A stretch of 64,000 nt of DNA from Salvia splendens (lineage: Eukaryota; Streptophyta; Magnoliopsida; Lamiales; Lamiaceae). The position numbers and the translations under genes are program-made. The notes under the pieces were generated by a model, which saw nothing but the letters and a program-made list of their open reading frames with translations, did no database searches and was not told the DNA's origin. The stretch is from positions 33,899,024 to 33,963,023 of the forward strand of contig NC_056032.1 of NCBI RefSeq assembly GCF_004379255.2, read 5' to 3'. This document shows positions 45,706 to 57,486 of this stretch, piece after piece. Position 1 is the stretch's first letter; each line of letters starts with the position of its first letter.

Positions 45706-46277
45706 GTTGTTTGCGGTTGGTGGTGGGGTAGCATCTAGCAGCGTTGCTGCTGAGCGGTAATGGTTCAGTATATCCCCTCAGAGGGTAAACGCCGCAGTGG
45801 TGCTTGCTGGTCACAAGCTGAAAATTCGAGCTGAATGCGCTGTCCGGGCAGATTGTGCAGCGGTTGAGGAGCACTAGGAAGTGAAAACATCAAAGTCTCT
45901 CATTGTGGAGGTCCTACAAGGTGGATTACAGGCTGATGCAACGACTGACTTCCAAGAGACCACGGCTGAACAACCGGAGGTGGTTAGGCCTGCGGTGGTA
46001 GGTTGAACCCCTAGTCTTGAGGTGAGCTGCTGCCAAACCGGGGGAGCGTTCGGTGGTTCCGGTTTAGGGAAATCAGGCGGACAGAGGCTGTCCATGCGAC
46101 GATCGGTGACGGCAAGATGAGACTCCCTCTCAGCAAACACCCCCTCCTTCGGTAAGGCTCTTGCAGCGGAGGCGCAACTGCATCAGAGGCCGTGTAGAAC
46201 GGCTGATCAACGACTGAGGTCACAAAAATCTGGTGGGAATATAGCTGTTGTCCGTGCTGATATCCGGCGTGGAAGGT

Positions 46278-47097
46278 CTATGGTTGCCCGAGTGTCTCTA
46301 GACCAACAAATTGTGGCAAGGGCGTGCGATCCATCAATTGCAATGGGTGAGAGATCGGTTGTGGTTGTCGCATACTGCTTGCAGTGTCGGAATTGCGTGA
46401 ATATTCTTCTCTGTTGTACACCGGAGGATATAGCTCTTCCGACGGTTGAAAGTGGGAATACGGATCGTCCGGCTGCGACATCAGCGAGGGATAGTAGTGG
46501 TATGACTCGGGCATCGGCGCAGGGGGCGGCGATGGATAAATGTGGTACAGCTCCGGCCGCATCTCCGACTCAGGGTCAGTGGGTGGTCTTAACTCTCGAA
46601 CACAGACATCATACGCTTGGAAGGGCGGATCCCAGCAGCGCTGATGGCGCATGGGCGTTGGTGGTGGTGGCCAGTCGGTGTTGTTAACTCCAGAATCGAA
46701 GCCCGCATAGGGCGGCTGTCCGTTAGCTACTGTCAGTGGCTGATGGTGGCTGTAATGTTGATATCCGGGCTACTCTCGCCGGTGTGGTGTGTACCAACGA
46801 GAACTAGGATCTGGCTGCGGCAAGGTATAGGGCAGCGGTGGTGGCGGTAAAGGCGACTGTGCAGCGGGGTAAGGGTTGAATTGGTGGCGGTAAAGCTCTA
46901 GCTATCCCTGGTGGAGGTCGCGGCTGCATGACATCAGTTGCAACATGCCAAGAAGGTTGTTCGTGGTAGGAAATCACCGGAGTTGTATACGACGAGAGAA
47001 ACTCGTCATACTTGTCCAGCTTCTTGTGTAATCTGTTGCAAGCAACCAATATCTGGTCACATAGGTAAGATAGATAGATTTCATCGTTGGAAGTCAT
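46278..47097 (-). pseudogene. Gag-like fragment of the short LTR element
   Basis: Two minus-strand frames (from 47097, starting MTSNDEIYLSYLCDQ, and 46652-46278) look like one proline/tyrosine-rich protein broken by frameshifts. There is a helical start (about 30 residues) and then low-complexity proline-rich sequence. No zinc knuckle is visible. Position after the 5' LTR suggests gag, but I recognise no family. Confidence 0.35.
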
Positions 47098-47382
47098 GGT
47101 GAGATCGCGATAAAAACACCAGTTGATAAGGGGAAAACCCTTATCAAGTGAAAAAGATAAAGAAAGTCGCAGAGAAATCGTGCTCTGTCGACAATCGAAA
47201 ATTCTAAACGGAAAACTAAATAAAGATAATAGACAATAATTATGATTTCAGTGATTGATTGAAGAAAATAACGATATGTCATATTTATAATACTCCTACG
47301 AATAATCTAACTTAGTGAACAAGATAATAAAGATCCTAAGAGATGTATGGGAAATATATGTTAAATCAATAATATATGAAAT

Positions 47383-47702
47383 TGTGACATCTCTAACCCA
47401 AATTATATAAAAAATAATAATAATAACATGATACAAAAATATATAATTAGTTTGCTAATTAAATTAGCTTAATTACATGTATGGTGTATGCGTATTATTT
47501 AGTAGATTAACTAGTTATACAAAAGTGTGCATAATGTAACATTCTTAACTAAAGTATATATCTCATTTTATATTATAATTATTTTGTCATTAACAAGACA
47601 TAACATTCATAAGCGATGGCAACAAATAATTTTTGATGATTTAGTATAGTTAAACTAAGTATATGTAATCTATAAATGTGTATATTAATTTAGAAAGGTA
47701 AT
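47383..47702. other. AT-rich spacer, possible element edge
   Basis: The stretch starts TGTGACATC, which resembles a gypsy LTR start, but I find no partner copy. The rest is AT-rich without features. Confidence 0.3.
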
Positions 47703-48609
47703 TGGCTCAACTTATTTTAACACAAGAAATTCCCGCAAGTGTACGGGGCTAGTGTAGCACAAAGTAAGCAAGAGTATCGTATCCCACAGAGACAAAATGT
47801 GTAAACTCAAGTACCACGGACCGATTTTAACTACTATCTAGACGATTCAAAGGTTTGGTTTTTGATTTTTAAAAACAATTAAACATAAACAAATTAAAAT
47901 CACGCAACAATTGAAAGGTTTCAAATAAGAGAAAGAAGTAGAGCTTTAGATCCAACTACAACGAACACAAAGTGAACCATTCAACAACTTCGATTACCCA
48001 ATTGAAGTCTCTAGGATTCCTAGGAAAGCCGCTAGTCTAGGCTAAGCCCTCTCTCGAGTGCACCCAACCCGTTGATTAACCATTAATATTGAAGTCTCCT
48101 TCTAATACTTCACAATTAACTCCTTAAAACAAAAGGCTCAAGCCCTCACTCTAGAATCCCTTCTCTCGAATGCAAATTATCTAAGTGTTGTTCATTCTTT
48201 TATCAATCCTAATTAGGTATCTCTCGATTACTCAAAACTAGGTTAACAAACTCAATTGGTAGCTAAGCAATTGAATTGAAAGAGCACAAGAATGAAACAA
48301 AGCAATCACAAGAGCATAGGTAATCAAAAGTCCTTAAATTAATCAAAAGCGTTCATTGTAGTCTTCTCTAAAACTCTACAATGGATTTAGCTACTCATAT
48401 TCAATGCAAATTCACAAGATAAATCCATGGAAAGTGAACTAAACATAAGAAAACTAATAAAGATACTCCCAAAGGTGGATTGAGTGGGCAAATCGTCTTC
48501 GTCTTCAACCTTCTTGATGAATCGGACTCTTTGTCGCTTTAATCTGCTCTCCAATGTGAAAACTACTCTTGGGGGCGTGTCTGCTGTTTGGAGCTCGAAA
48601 ACCTAGGTG

Positions 48610-48618
48610 CCTTTTATA
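48610..48618 (-). promoter_or_regulatory. TATA box in the LTR of element A
   Basis: TATAAAAGG on the minus strand, about 40 bp downstream of the first palindrome of the array. Confidence 0.65.
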
Positions 48619-48659
48619 CCCGGGGGCGGAAATAAGCTTTTCCAATGTTCCGCACAAAT

Positions 48660-48848
48660 CGCCCGGCCGGGCGATTTTAAGTCGCCTAAACGCCCGGTCG
48701 GGCGATCTTCTCGATGCCGTGATTCTTCCACATCGCCCGGTCGGGCGGTTCTTCCTAGGCAGAACGCCCGGTCGGGCGAACTTTCTGGAATCATCCTCAC
48801 AAACGCCCGAGCCGGGCGTTTCTCTTATGCATGAACGCCCGGTCGGGC
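48660..48848. repeat. Phased array of six GC-rich palindromes upstream of the TATA box
   Basis: Sites are at 48660-48673 (CGCCCGGCCGGGCG), 48691-48704, 48734-48747 and 48765-48778 (CGCCCGGTCGGGCG), 48804-48818 (one extra base) and 48836-48848 (last base changed). Start-to-start spacing is 31, 43, 31, 39 and 32 bp. The intervening sequences are unrelated to each other. Each site could form a hairpin or bind a dimeric protein. Confidence 0.95.
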
Positions 48849-49034
48849 ATTCTTATGTAATCTCGCTTCAAGCTCTTTTTCAAGTCATTTTCACCTGTTT
48901 TAGCTCCAAACACTAGACAAACTCATCAAAACACTTAAGTAGTGGATAATGGATGCAAACTCGAGTAATATGCTACAAAACATTGAAGTATTCACGTTAA
49001 ACATCCAAAATACTTGCTATACTACGAGTTTACC

Positions 49035-50495
49035 AACTCCCCCAAACTTAAACACTTGTTTGTCCTCAAATAAGAAGTAGAAAACAGAGAATTAGAACTC
49101 GTGTAAGTATGTTGGATTGTCATCATTGCCTCAGTAAAAGAAAACAGAATCATCATGTATCAATAACTTCGCATACCAGTAAACCAAAATGAACATTGCT
49201 TCAAGCTACTAGCACGTATTCCACTTTGTCAATTTGCCCTCACAGGATTCATATAATGTGATTTTTTTCTTTATTTTCCTCTCACTCTCAAAGTGTATAG
49301 GTATAGTATGAACCTCTCAAATCAATCAAAAATGTATAGCTTACCATAAGCTTGCTCGAAGTCTATACTCTCCTCTACTATGTTGTGACTACAGATTTAG
49401 GATCCGAAAGGTCTTTTCCAAGGTTGTAATGTAGGGCTCTTTGGTTAGGTGAGGAAAATTTGGCCAAAGTGACTATAATCCCGAAGTGAAACTACGATTA
49501 CTTCACCCTTGTGCACTGCAATCCTTAGCTAGTCATAGGCTTTGCCTAGACTCTTCTCAACTCCCAATTTCCCTTTTTTTTCGAACAACGCTTATTCAAT
49601 TTCAAAAGCTAACCCAGTTTTCGCTTTTTTTTTTCCTTCATCTTTGTTTTGTTTTCTTTTTTTTTCTTTTTTTTTTCCCATGCTTTGCATGTCATTCTCT
49701 CATTTCTTTTTCTTACAAACTCCTCCTTTTTCCCTCTTTCACTTAACACTAAGGGAATCCAATCCAAATTATTAGCTATCAAAGAAAAGGCTTTTAGGCT
49801 CAAAGTTGGCTAACAAGGGATTATAATTTACAATTAGGATTAAGATTAAGATAAGGGTAGAAGGGATGGCCTGACGTCACCTCCTATTTCTATAATCACT
49901 ATGTAGATTCAAGGAGACCGCGAGCAAGTTCTAGAAACATATGACATAGTTGATGAAGAATCACACATTTTTGGAAAAAGACATAGGCTCAATCCTCACA
50001 TGGTATTTTTCGGCAAAAGACAAAGCAACGAGCAATTCACTCTAGGCAAATCACAAAGAGGAAATACAAGTTACTTAGCTATATCAACAAGTTTTCACAA
50101 ACATTTTAAGCCAATTCTCATCATAGGCAACTCATCCAACAAACATACTCAATTCATCTCCAAATGTCTCTCACTCCCCATTCAAGTTCACCAACTTTCT
50201 TCCCAAATCTATCATCCTACCCAAGGGAGATTATTCAACACAAAAGGAAACAAGAGAAACAAACCTAAAAAGAAGACAAAGACACAAACACAAGTGGAAC
50301 AAGGGAACAAAACCACATAAGTTTACATGCCCACATATCATCATCAAATATCATCAAAAGAATAGGGGTACAGGCCGGGGTATCATCAAATAAAGAGGGA
50401 GAGAGGTAAAAGAGGGAATCCACTAGACACCCCCCCAAACTTATTCCAAGCAAAGCTAGGATAAGTTTGAAAGAGAGTGGATCTCCCATGGACCT
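49035..50495 (-). other. 3' untranslated zone of Athila element A
   Basis: This noncoding zone lies between the post-pol ORF end and the 3' LTR. It has long T-rich tracts (49610-49690) and two tracts reading AAGTTTGGGGG on the minus strand (near 49035 and 50430); the one touching the LTR is the likely primer tract. Confidence 0.6.
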
Positions 50496-51287
50496 TCACT
50501 GCGGAGGAGGAGGCGGATGCTGCCACTGGCCACGAAATTCATCGAATCGGGCATTGATGTTGGCCCATTGTGCATTGTTGAAATCAGTGAATTGGGTCCA
50601 GTTGGTGTCGAACTGGTCCCATCGCGCTTCATTCTGGACCCAATATTCCTGCTGACGCAGCTCCATCCGTGTCAACCTCTCATTGATCGAGCCGTAGTCC
50701 TCCTCTTCTCGCTCTTGCCGGCTTCGTGTCCTCTGAGTGCTTGTCCCGGCTTCATCTCCCCCTTGGTGGGTCGGTTGTTCTTCACCTTCCTCCTCATTTT
50801 CTTCTTCATTTTGCTCGACCCCCATCTCGATCGCGGGAAAATCCATGTGGGGCGCTTCATCAACACTCGAGCTCGGGCTTACATCCCTAAATTGCAAGTT
50901 CCACGGATTCAACGCCGTTGCTTGTTCGTGGACCGCAGCCTTCATCTTCCAGTTTTCTTTGCGGAAAGGACCGTTCACATAGGTGTTGACGGTGTCCGGG
51001 AGGGGGTAATGATCTGCTGCCCTCTGTATCAAATATATCTGCCCTCGTTGGTCCACTCCGACCAGCCTTGTTCTTCTCAGAAAGCTGAAGTCCATCAAGT
51101 TGTCACCAATGTCGGCGACCAAGCCCCTCGTCGACACTCAAAGATGGAGTGCAATAGCTGACACAACCGCACCGACACAGAGTGTGCCGGTTTTCTTCTT
51201 CGAAGCCCTCTCAAGATGTTTGATCATGAAGTGGCCCAAATTCAAGGGAGCTGAAGATGTTTACGAGGTGCGTAGGTGTCGTTCAAG
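50496..51287 (-). pseudogene. Athila post-pol ORF of element A, C-terminal part
   Basis: On the minus strand the frame from 51287 includes MIKHLERASKKKTGTLCVG and, after a TGA near 51140, STRGLVADIGDNLMDFSFL. These correspond in position to the ATHILA-domain segment of element B (cysteine-containing ISLCHILGIF, then VSAPGLFDIP). It then has an acidic linker and a C-terminal helical part rich in Arg, Gln and Trp (RLTRMELRQQEYW). It ends with a stop at 50496. The N-terminal part is cut off by element B. Confidence 0.65.
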
Positions 51288-52751
51288 TGAGGATATATCC
51301 TACTGGCAGGATAAAGATCCTAACTAAACCTAGACCTCGTCTTCAAAGATTCCTCAACCCACTTCTACTGATCAGTATAGTGGAGGTAAGGGTCGAATCC
51401 CACAGAGATGGTGCGTTTAAACTACTGCGGTGATGTTTTGGAGGGTTGGTTAGCTACCACGCTCGGGTTGAGTTTCTACCTAGGCGAGTAATTAAAGGGT
51501 GGCGTCCTACTGACTAGGATGGGGGAGCAGATCATGGAATGCAACTGTGTACGTGGAAATGAGGGGACATGGTGTAACAGAAATTGTTTGGAAAGGACGG
51601 TATTTCTATTTTTGGCTAAACAGAATATTCAGAGTGTAGTGGAGGTAGTGGTGACTAGGCTGACAGATCTGCAGGTACAACCAGAGGTGAAGGACAAAAG
51701 AAAGCAAAAGTAAATAAAAGTAAGGTGGTCCCCAATCTGGATGTAGACATCGTCTTCTCCAACAACACAACTTAAACTCAGATAACAATTCCAGATCCAA
51801 CCCGGCAAACGCAGATTAACAACTCGCGAACACAGATCTAAAACTAAGAAATCAAATCTGAAATCAAACACTGAAACTGGACTTCTGCATGCTGGTCAAC
51901 ATGAAAGATCGATTCAGAAAATAAACGAAGCCTTGCATGCAACGATCTACTTCCAGATCAAATAGTACATGTTTACCTATCCTAAAGAAATTTGTAACGT
52001 AACAGAATTTAGAGATTTAGCACTTAAAACACCGAGAAATCCTAGATCTAAGCTAACTAGACAAGGAAAGAAAAGAACACTACAATGAACGAAACGGAAA
52101 TCAACTTCATAGCATTAACACGTTCGGATATCCAAAGCAAGCATTTCAAAACAACAAAATCCCAAAATGTAACAGAAATCCAACGTAGAGACGGAGAACT
52201 AATTAAACTACGAAAGCAATTTAAAGATTGTTTGCCACTCCGGGCGATAAAATCTCTGACTGGAACTACGATCTAGCTAACTGGAACGGACGATGACTGG
52301 AACTCGGGAGCATTCTGAACGTCAGGTGATCATGGCTCGGCGAGGCAAGAAGTGGACACGGCTGAAAGACTGAAATTACCGAGAGAACTCTCTACCTAAG
52401 GATGATGGTGAATTTTTCCTCCCCGGATCCTCTTTCTCTCTCCAACTTGGCTACCTTTTATAGGGAGGCTACCCTTGATTTTTAGGGTAAATCCTCGCTG
52501 CAATTTGACTTCTTTGCCCTTAATTGTGGGTAATCCGTCCCAGCTATCCGTCTTCTTCATCTCAAGCCGTTTTAGCACGTATACGGATCAGTATGAGACC
52601 ATGCTGGCGCTTTTTTTTCTACCCGAACACTCCGGAACTTCCCTACTGGCCAGAACACTTATCCTGCACACTTTGAGCAACTGCTTTGCAAATATAATCA
52701 TTTAAACCTGTCATACTGACCAGTAACTGAGGCCTAGAATACGACTTATCA
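51288..52751 (-). repeat. 3' LTR of Athila element B
   Basis: The LTR is about 1,464 bp. On the minus strand it starts TGATAAGTCG after the purine-rich GGTAAGTGTGAGCAGT and ends near TATCCTCA. A TATA box (CTATAAAAGG) lies at about 52454-52463, and the ggtcgaatcccacagagat motif near the outer end corresponds to that in element A. Inner border is well supported by comparison with A; outer border is the best TG...CA choice. Confidence 0.65.
52454..52463 (-). promoter_or_regulatory. TATA box in the LTR of element B
   Basis: CTATAAAAGG on the minus strand, at the position equivalent to the TATA box of element A. Confidence 0.6.
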
Positions 52752-53689
52752 AACTGCTCACACTTACCACATGCTTGCCCTCAAGCGTGAAGAACAAACA
52801 AAAAGCAATAAGTCGCATTCTAGCCTGGTTACTTCCCTGCCCGACTCTACCTAAAACTGGACTCTAGACTACAACGACGAAGAAGAAAGAAAACACAAAC
52901 ACAAACACAAAAATACATAAAACACTAACAGATTGGGCTACATTTTCAACCATCCCTCCCCTCGGGATCAGGTGCAATCCGGCCTTAGACAGCCTTGAAC
53001 TTCTGCCGCCCCCCTCTTTCTCTCCCAGTCAGTACATCTGCTTGTCAAGATCGCCCACACTTTCGGTCAACCACTAGGTTCACTCAGTCACTCGCACCTC
53101 ACCAGGAACGTTAGGACTGAATTCTCTCATCATGCTCAACCACAATTGCTTTGGACTTAGATCTCACGTGCAGCTACTGAAGGACTTTAAGGCTTGTAAT
53201 GGGGCTGTTGGGTTGTAGTGTTTTGGGTAGATGTTCCTAAGGCTCTAAGGTTCAAAAACTTCTATTTAATTTATGAAGGGGGATTGTGTGCATCAGGCTT
53301 CTGATCAGTTGCTTTTCTTAGCTGGTGCTTCTGGCTTGAGTTTCCAACTGGTTAGTAGGCTTCTTGTGGCTTCTTGTGGCTTCGCCACCCTTATTCCTTC
53401 ATTTTTTTTGTGTGGTCAAATCTCTGACCATTTTCTTCTTTTCTTTCTTTCTTCCTCTCTTTTTTTTTTTTTTCGTGGCTTTGCCACCCTTATCCCTTCC
53501 TTTTTTGGACCTGGAATGTCTCCCTGGTCGATTTTCTTCTAACTTTCCTGCCCAGCTGGTTTCTGCTTTTTTCAAACTTCTTCCTAGCCAGTAAGCTCCA
53601 TTTGTTTCATGCCTTACACACAGTCCCAGGGGCTAGGGGTGTTTATCTGGGTATAAAAGGTTAAGAAAAAAAAGGGTTCTAAAGGTGAT

Positions 53690-53722
<33 letters not shown>

Positions 53723-54521
53723 GGGGGGGGAGGTTCCTACTGCCTTCAGTATTTGCTACCCGTGACCACTTCACCCTAGGCAAATTGTGGCAGCCTCTCT
53801 TTTCTTTAAGTGTATGTGGAAAGTGGTTCCACTTTAAGGCTTATAACTCACATTTTAGAGGGCTTTCGTGTTTGGCTCTAAGTGTGGGCTTTTCTCTCAT
53901 ACTCACATCATCCATACTGGTCAGGAGGTACTAAGGAGAGTGGTTTCGGTTTTCCAGCTTGTCTTATCTCCCTCAATTCCCCTCACCTCCAGCTCAGGAC
54001 GGTTGAGTTTTAAGCCCAAATCAGCACACAACATAAAAAAAACTAGACCTAAAAAACACAAAACGAGCACAAACACAGAACACACATATATACATCATAC
54101 TGGCCATTACGTCCCTCCTCCTACTTCACAAGTGTCTGCCCCAGATAAGGCTGTGAAGTGGAAAAAGTACTGGCCAGTATGGTAGACACACAGACAACAA
54201 AATAACAAACAAAAATAACAACTCAAACAGAAACTTCTCACACTTAGGCTATGGAATAGGCTAAGTGGGAGAGATTTGAACACTGGACAAAAACCACTAA
54301 ACAAAGAAACACGTATAAACAAAAGAAACACAGAAAACATGCTACCAAGAAACAAGCCCTAACTTCTCACACTTAGACTATGGAATAGGCTAAGTGTTAT
54401 GAAGTGGGGTTTGCTCGCAAACACAGATTATACTACCTAACCGAATACCACAATATAACAAAAATACGAAAAGTTAAAAAAAAAACTTAAAAAAAAACTA
54501 ACTTGGTCAGTAGGGGGGGGT
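52752..54521 (-). other. 3' untranslated zone of Athila element B
   Basis: This noncoding stretch between the post-pol ORF and the LTR has long T tracts (53461-53474, and about 27 T at 53694-53720 followed by G8). A duplicated hairpin occurs at 54233-54267 and 54362-54396 (arms CACTTAG / CTAAGTG). Several copies of the CTGRYCAG palindrome also lie here. Confidence 0.7.
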
Positions 54522-57486
54522 CTATCGAAGTCGCCTGCTCCTTCGTGGGGCAGGTGGTGCAGGTTGTTCCTTCGGGTTGTCCTCTTCCGTTCCAGTTTCA
54601 TTTTCCTTCGCCGGCTCCTCGGCTCTTGCCGGCACCTCGGCGTCCGCTGTCTCTTGCTCATCTTCTACTCCGGTCTCTTGGATATGTGGTTCATCAGTCC
54701 GGCCACCATGGCCACTCGGTCCTGCAGCTTGCTCCTTCCTCAGGTAGGTCATTTCTTCTAAGATGTTATCCATATTGGCTAACATTCTGTTCATTGCTTT
54801 TTGCATCTTGGAGTTTTCCTCCCCGAGAGCTGATACGATAGCTTCCATGGCCGCCTGCCTCTGATGCATCATATCCTGCTCTGCAGAGCCCTTCAACATC
54901 CTTTCCACAACTCCTGCCAGCTTGATCACCTCTGCCTTCAATTGCTGATTCTCCTCTGCCATTTCAGTGACTGTCCTTTCTAGAGCGGCTTGCTTCTGAG
55001 TCAGTATTCTCTGCTCCGCGGATTCCTTCAATACCTGTTCCATTTCTGACGCTAAACGAATCATCTCTTCCCTCATCTGTCTATTTTCCTCAGCCATCTT
55101 TTCCACAGATTGTTCAATTCTGTCTCGCCTCTGGTCATGTCCTGGTGCTTCCTGAGCTGTTGTTATCCGAGCAGTGGGTATTGCCTCTTCTCCCATCGCA
55201 TAAAAGTAGGGCACGCCCTGCCTCATGTACACCGTGTTCGTTCGGACGAACAGAGGGATGTCGAACAATCCTGGGGCGCTCACCATCGTTAGTGGGGTTA
55301 GGTCTTCGTCCTCCGAAACGGTGATGTTGTTCCTCATGAAGATTCCCAATATATGGCAGAGGGAAATATTCCGTGCTGGGTGAGTTGCGACGAGGTGACA
55401 TGTGTATGCAGTCCAGAACCCTAAGTGCAGCTTCTTGCCCTTTTTTGCACACCATATAAGGTACAACTCCGTCATTGATGTCCGGACTGCCGAATTAGAC
55501 TGCCCCAAAAGATTGTAGTCTAAAAAAAGTTGAACCAGGCGTAAAACGGGGTCGCTAAGGTGGATCGATCGGGAGATCGTGGATTGGAACTGCCCTGCTC
55601 CGGGGTGAGTAAGTTCCTCCCAAGCCGACTGGGGCTCAAATTCCACATGCCGGCGGGGAATCCCCCGCTCCCTGTTTCTCCATTCAAGTCCTATTGCCTC
55701 CTCCAAACTGCATATACCCAACCTCACAGTCCACTCAATCAGATTCATCCTAATTTCTCCTCCAAATACCCTGAAGCTAACACACTCTATATCCAAATCA
55801 GTTGTGACTTCGAATCGAAAAGTTGCGAAAAACTCCTTGGCCAAATCGACCGGGACACTTAACTCCTCATTCCTCAACAACCATTCAAAACCCAACTCAT
55901 GCACAAGGGCTAGAAACGATTCACTAATTTGCATCTCATCTAAGGATGGGAGATGAATTACCTTTCCACACTTAACCTTCTTGCCTTTTGCGTTCTTTGT
56001 GCGGTAAACTGACTGGAGCTTCTTGTCGTCAAACAACTTCATCTCTTCCACAACGTCATCCGTGAGTTCCACCGTCCAACGCTTATACCGGAGTGGTTCG
56101 GCAGGTGGATGCAACAGTTCTCGATGATCGTTGGGGAGTTCCCGCTCCTTGTATTCCTCCTCTTCCATGGTTGTGTCGCTATCTGATTCAGATTCTTCAC
56201 TGGCCTCGTACTCACTATCGCTCTGTGTCTGCCGGTTTGATGGGGTCCTCCGGGCAGTCTCAGTGATCACTATGCCTGTGTTCGGGGTACGCATTCTTTT
56301 GGTTTTTGATTTTTTCTCCACAACGGTCTTGCCCTTTCTTTTCCTTTCTACTTGGTATCTAGCTTCCTCTTCCGCCTCGGTTGGTGGCGTCTCCTGGGAT
56401 CTACACTCTTTCTTGGCATCTTCCTTCTCCAATTGTTCGGGGCTCACTGACTCGGGTGCGAGGTCCAGTCCCTCAGCCACCCGCTCGGCTTCCACACCCT
56501 GATCCTCTTGCGCCGGACAGGGTTCGTCGTCACTTACGATCTCTAGGGGATCCTCCGCCGTGTTCGGTTCCGCCCTGTTGGGTGCCCACTTACCCAAACA
56601 ACGTTGCGATTTCCTCTGCGGTTTGGGTGGCTCTGCCTTGGAGCCTGTCTTTACTACCAGTTTCCTTCTGACGGGGATCGGTTTAACTACCGGAGGTGCC
56701 CCTGGGGTGGATGCCTCTACCTCTGGTTCTGTTGTCTCTGTTCCTGCTTCCTTGGCTTCACTCTGCTTTTCCCTCTCCTCTTCTCCTTCAGACTGGGATG
56801 TCTTATCCTTCGGTATGGGTTCTCTAAAAGCTTGTTCATTCTCTCCTACTGATCTTGGTGCGAGGTCCAGACCCTCAGCCACCAAGTCAGTTGTCTCCTC
56901 TCTTCGGCTTACCCTGTTCATTATCGAGTCAAACTCCTCGTCCGTCATGAGGCCCTGTTTCTTGGCTGATTCGTTCAGATCTATCTCTGGCCGTCTTACT
57001 TCTTGAAATACTGGGTCCTTCTCGGGCGTCATTTTTGCTCCGCCACTCTCTCCCTGGGTTTCCCTTACTTGGCTGGACCTTTTCTTTCGCTCCTCAGAGT
57101 CGGAGCTGTAAAACGCGGCGATAGCTTCCAGGTCTGCCGAATCTGGCACCGAGGGTTCCGATGCCGCGGCGGCTGAGGGAGATCCTTCCTCCGACTGTAG
57201 TTCTGCGTGTCTGACCTGTGCATGAGGAATTTCACTGGGTGCGGTTCCTATGCCCCCCGTGTGGCCGAAATTGGTCAATGCCGCCGTCCAGTCCCTAGTC
57301 GGGTCTTGTTGGCGAAGGAATACCATTACGGCATCCAAAGAAATAGTGGCCGGCGGTTTGAGCAGTCGGTGCGGGTGGTTGGTTCGACTGTGGTTGGGCC
57401 TCCGGGGTATCTTCTCGCAGCGGCTGCGTATCTTGGGTGTTCGCACGACGGGGCTTGATTTTCCTCGCGATAGCTTTCTTACCCAT
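54522..57486 (-). CDS. Athila post-pol (env-position) ORF, ATHILA family
   Basis: The main frame (57446-54522) is open for 974 codons. A better start lies at 57486 (MGKKAIARKIKPRR, a basic nuclear-localisation-like stretch); that frame joins the long one only with a one-base shift near 57350. Residues below follow the 974 frame. An acidic, low-complexity first half contains a repeated VAEGLDLAP (about 190 and 323) and a basic cluster (KRKGK...KTKRMR, 369-386). From about 457 (WTVELTDDVVEEM) comes the conserved core, with FRVFGGEIRMNL and ARNISLCHILGIF; this I recognise as the ATHILA ORF-1 family (PF03078). The C-terminus is a coiled coil of three related blocks (MAEENRQMREEM, MAEENQQLKAEV, LGEENSKMQKAM). 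It is unrelated by sequence to a real envelope, despite its position. Role unknown. Confidence 0.8.

Larger units (their letters stand above)
44603..47382 (-). mobile_element. Short, probably non-autonomous gypsy-type LTR element
   Basis: Direct repeats 44603-44782 (180 bp) and 47243-47382 (truncated on its outer side) look like LTRs. The left copy is bordered by a purine tract (GGAGGAGT on minus). Just beyond it, minus-strand CCACCTTGAGGACAAGATG encodes the HLEDKM-like end seen in gypsy polyproteins. The inside has no intact pol. It holds a proline-rich gag-like fragment and an Hsp70 fragment. No clean target duplication is visible. Confidence 0.6.
47703..49034 (-). repeat. 3' LTR of Athila element A
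   Basis: The LTR is 1,332 bp, starting TGGTAAACTCG after the purine tract and ending AGTTGAGCCA on the minus strand. A TATA box (TATAAAAGG, 48610-48618) marks the promoter. Six GC-rich palindromes lie directly upstream of it. Near the outer end is the GGGATACGATACTC / CCCGTACACTTGCGGG pair of motifs typical of this group of LTRs. The outer border is placed by the TGG...CCA ends and is less certain than the inner one. Confidence 0.65.
47703..51287 (-). mobile_element. Athila-type element A, 3' part only
   Basis: On the minus strand this contains, in order, the end of the Athila post-pol ORF (51287-50496), a long 3' untranslated zone, a purine tract (AAGTTTGGGGGAGT, about 49035-49048) and the 3' LTR (49034-47703). 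It stops at 51287 because element B is inserted there. The remainder of A must lie beyond the right edge of the window. Confidence 0.75.

Noticed and set aside
46280..46687. Plus-strand 135-codon gene
   Set aside because: It is the shadow of the minus-strand gag-like fragment and has no motif of its own.
48660..48848. CRISPR array
   Set aside because: The repeats are 14-bp palindromes with spacers of uneven length, inside a plant LTR next to a TATA box; there are no cas genes.
51385..51405. tRNA gene (ggtcgaatccc T-loop-like word)
   Set aside because: No acceptor or anticodon stem around it; the same word occurs at the equivalent place in the LTR of element A.
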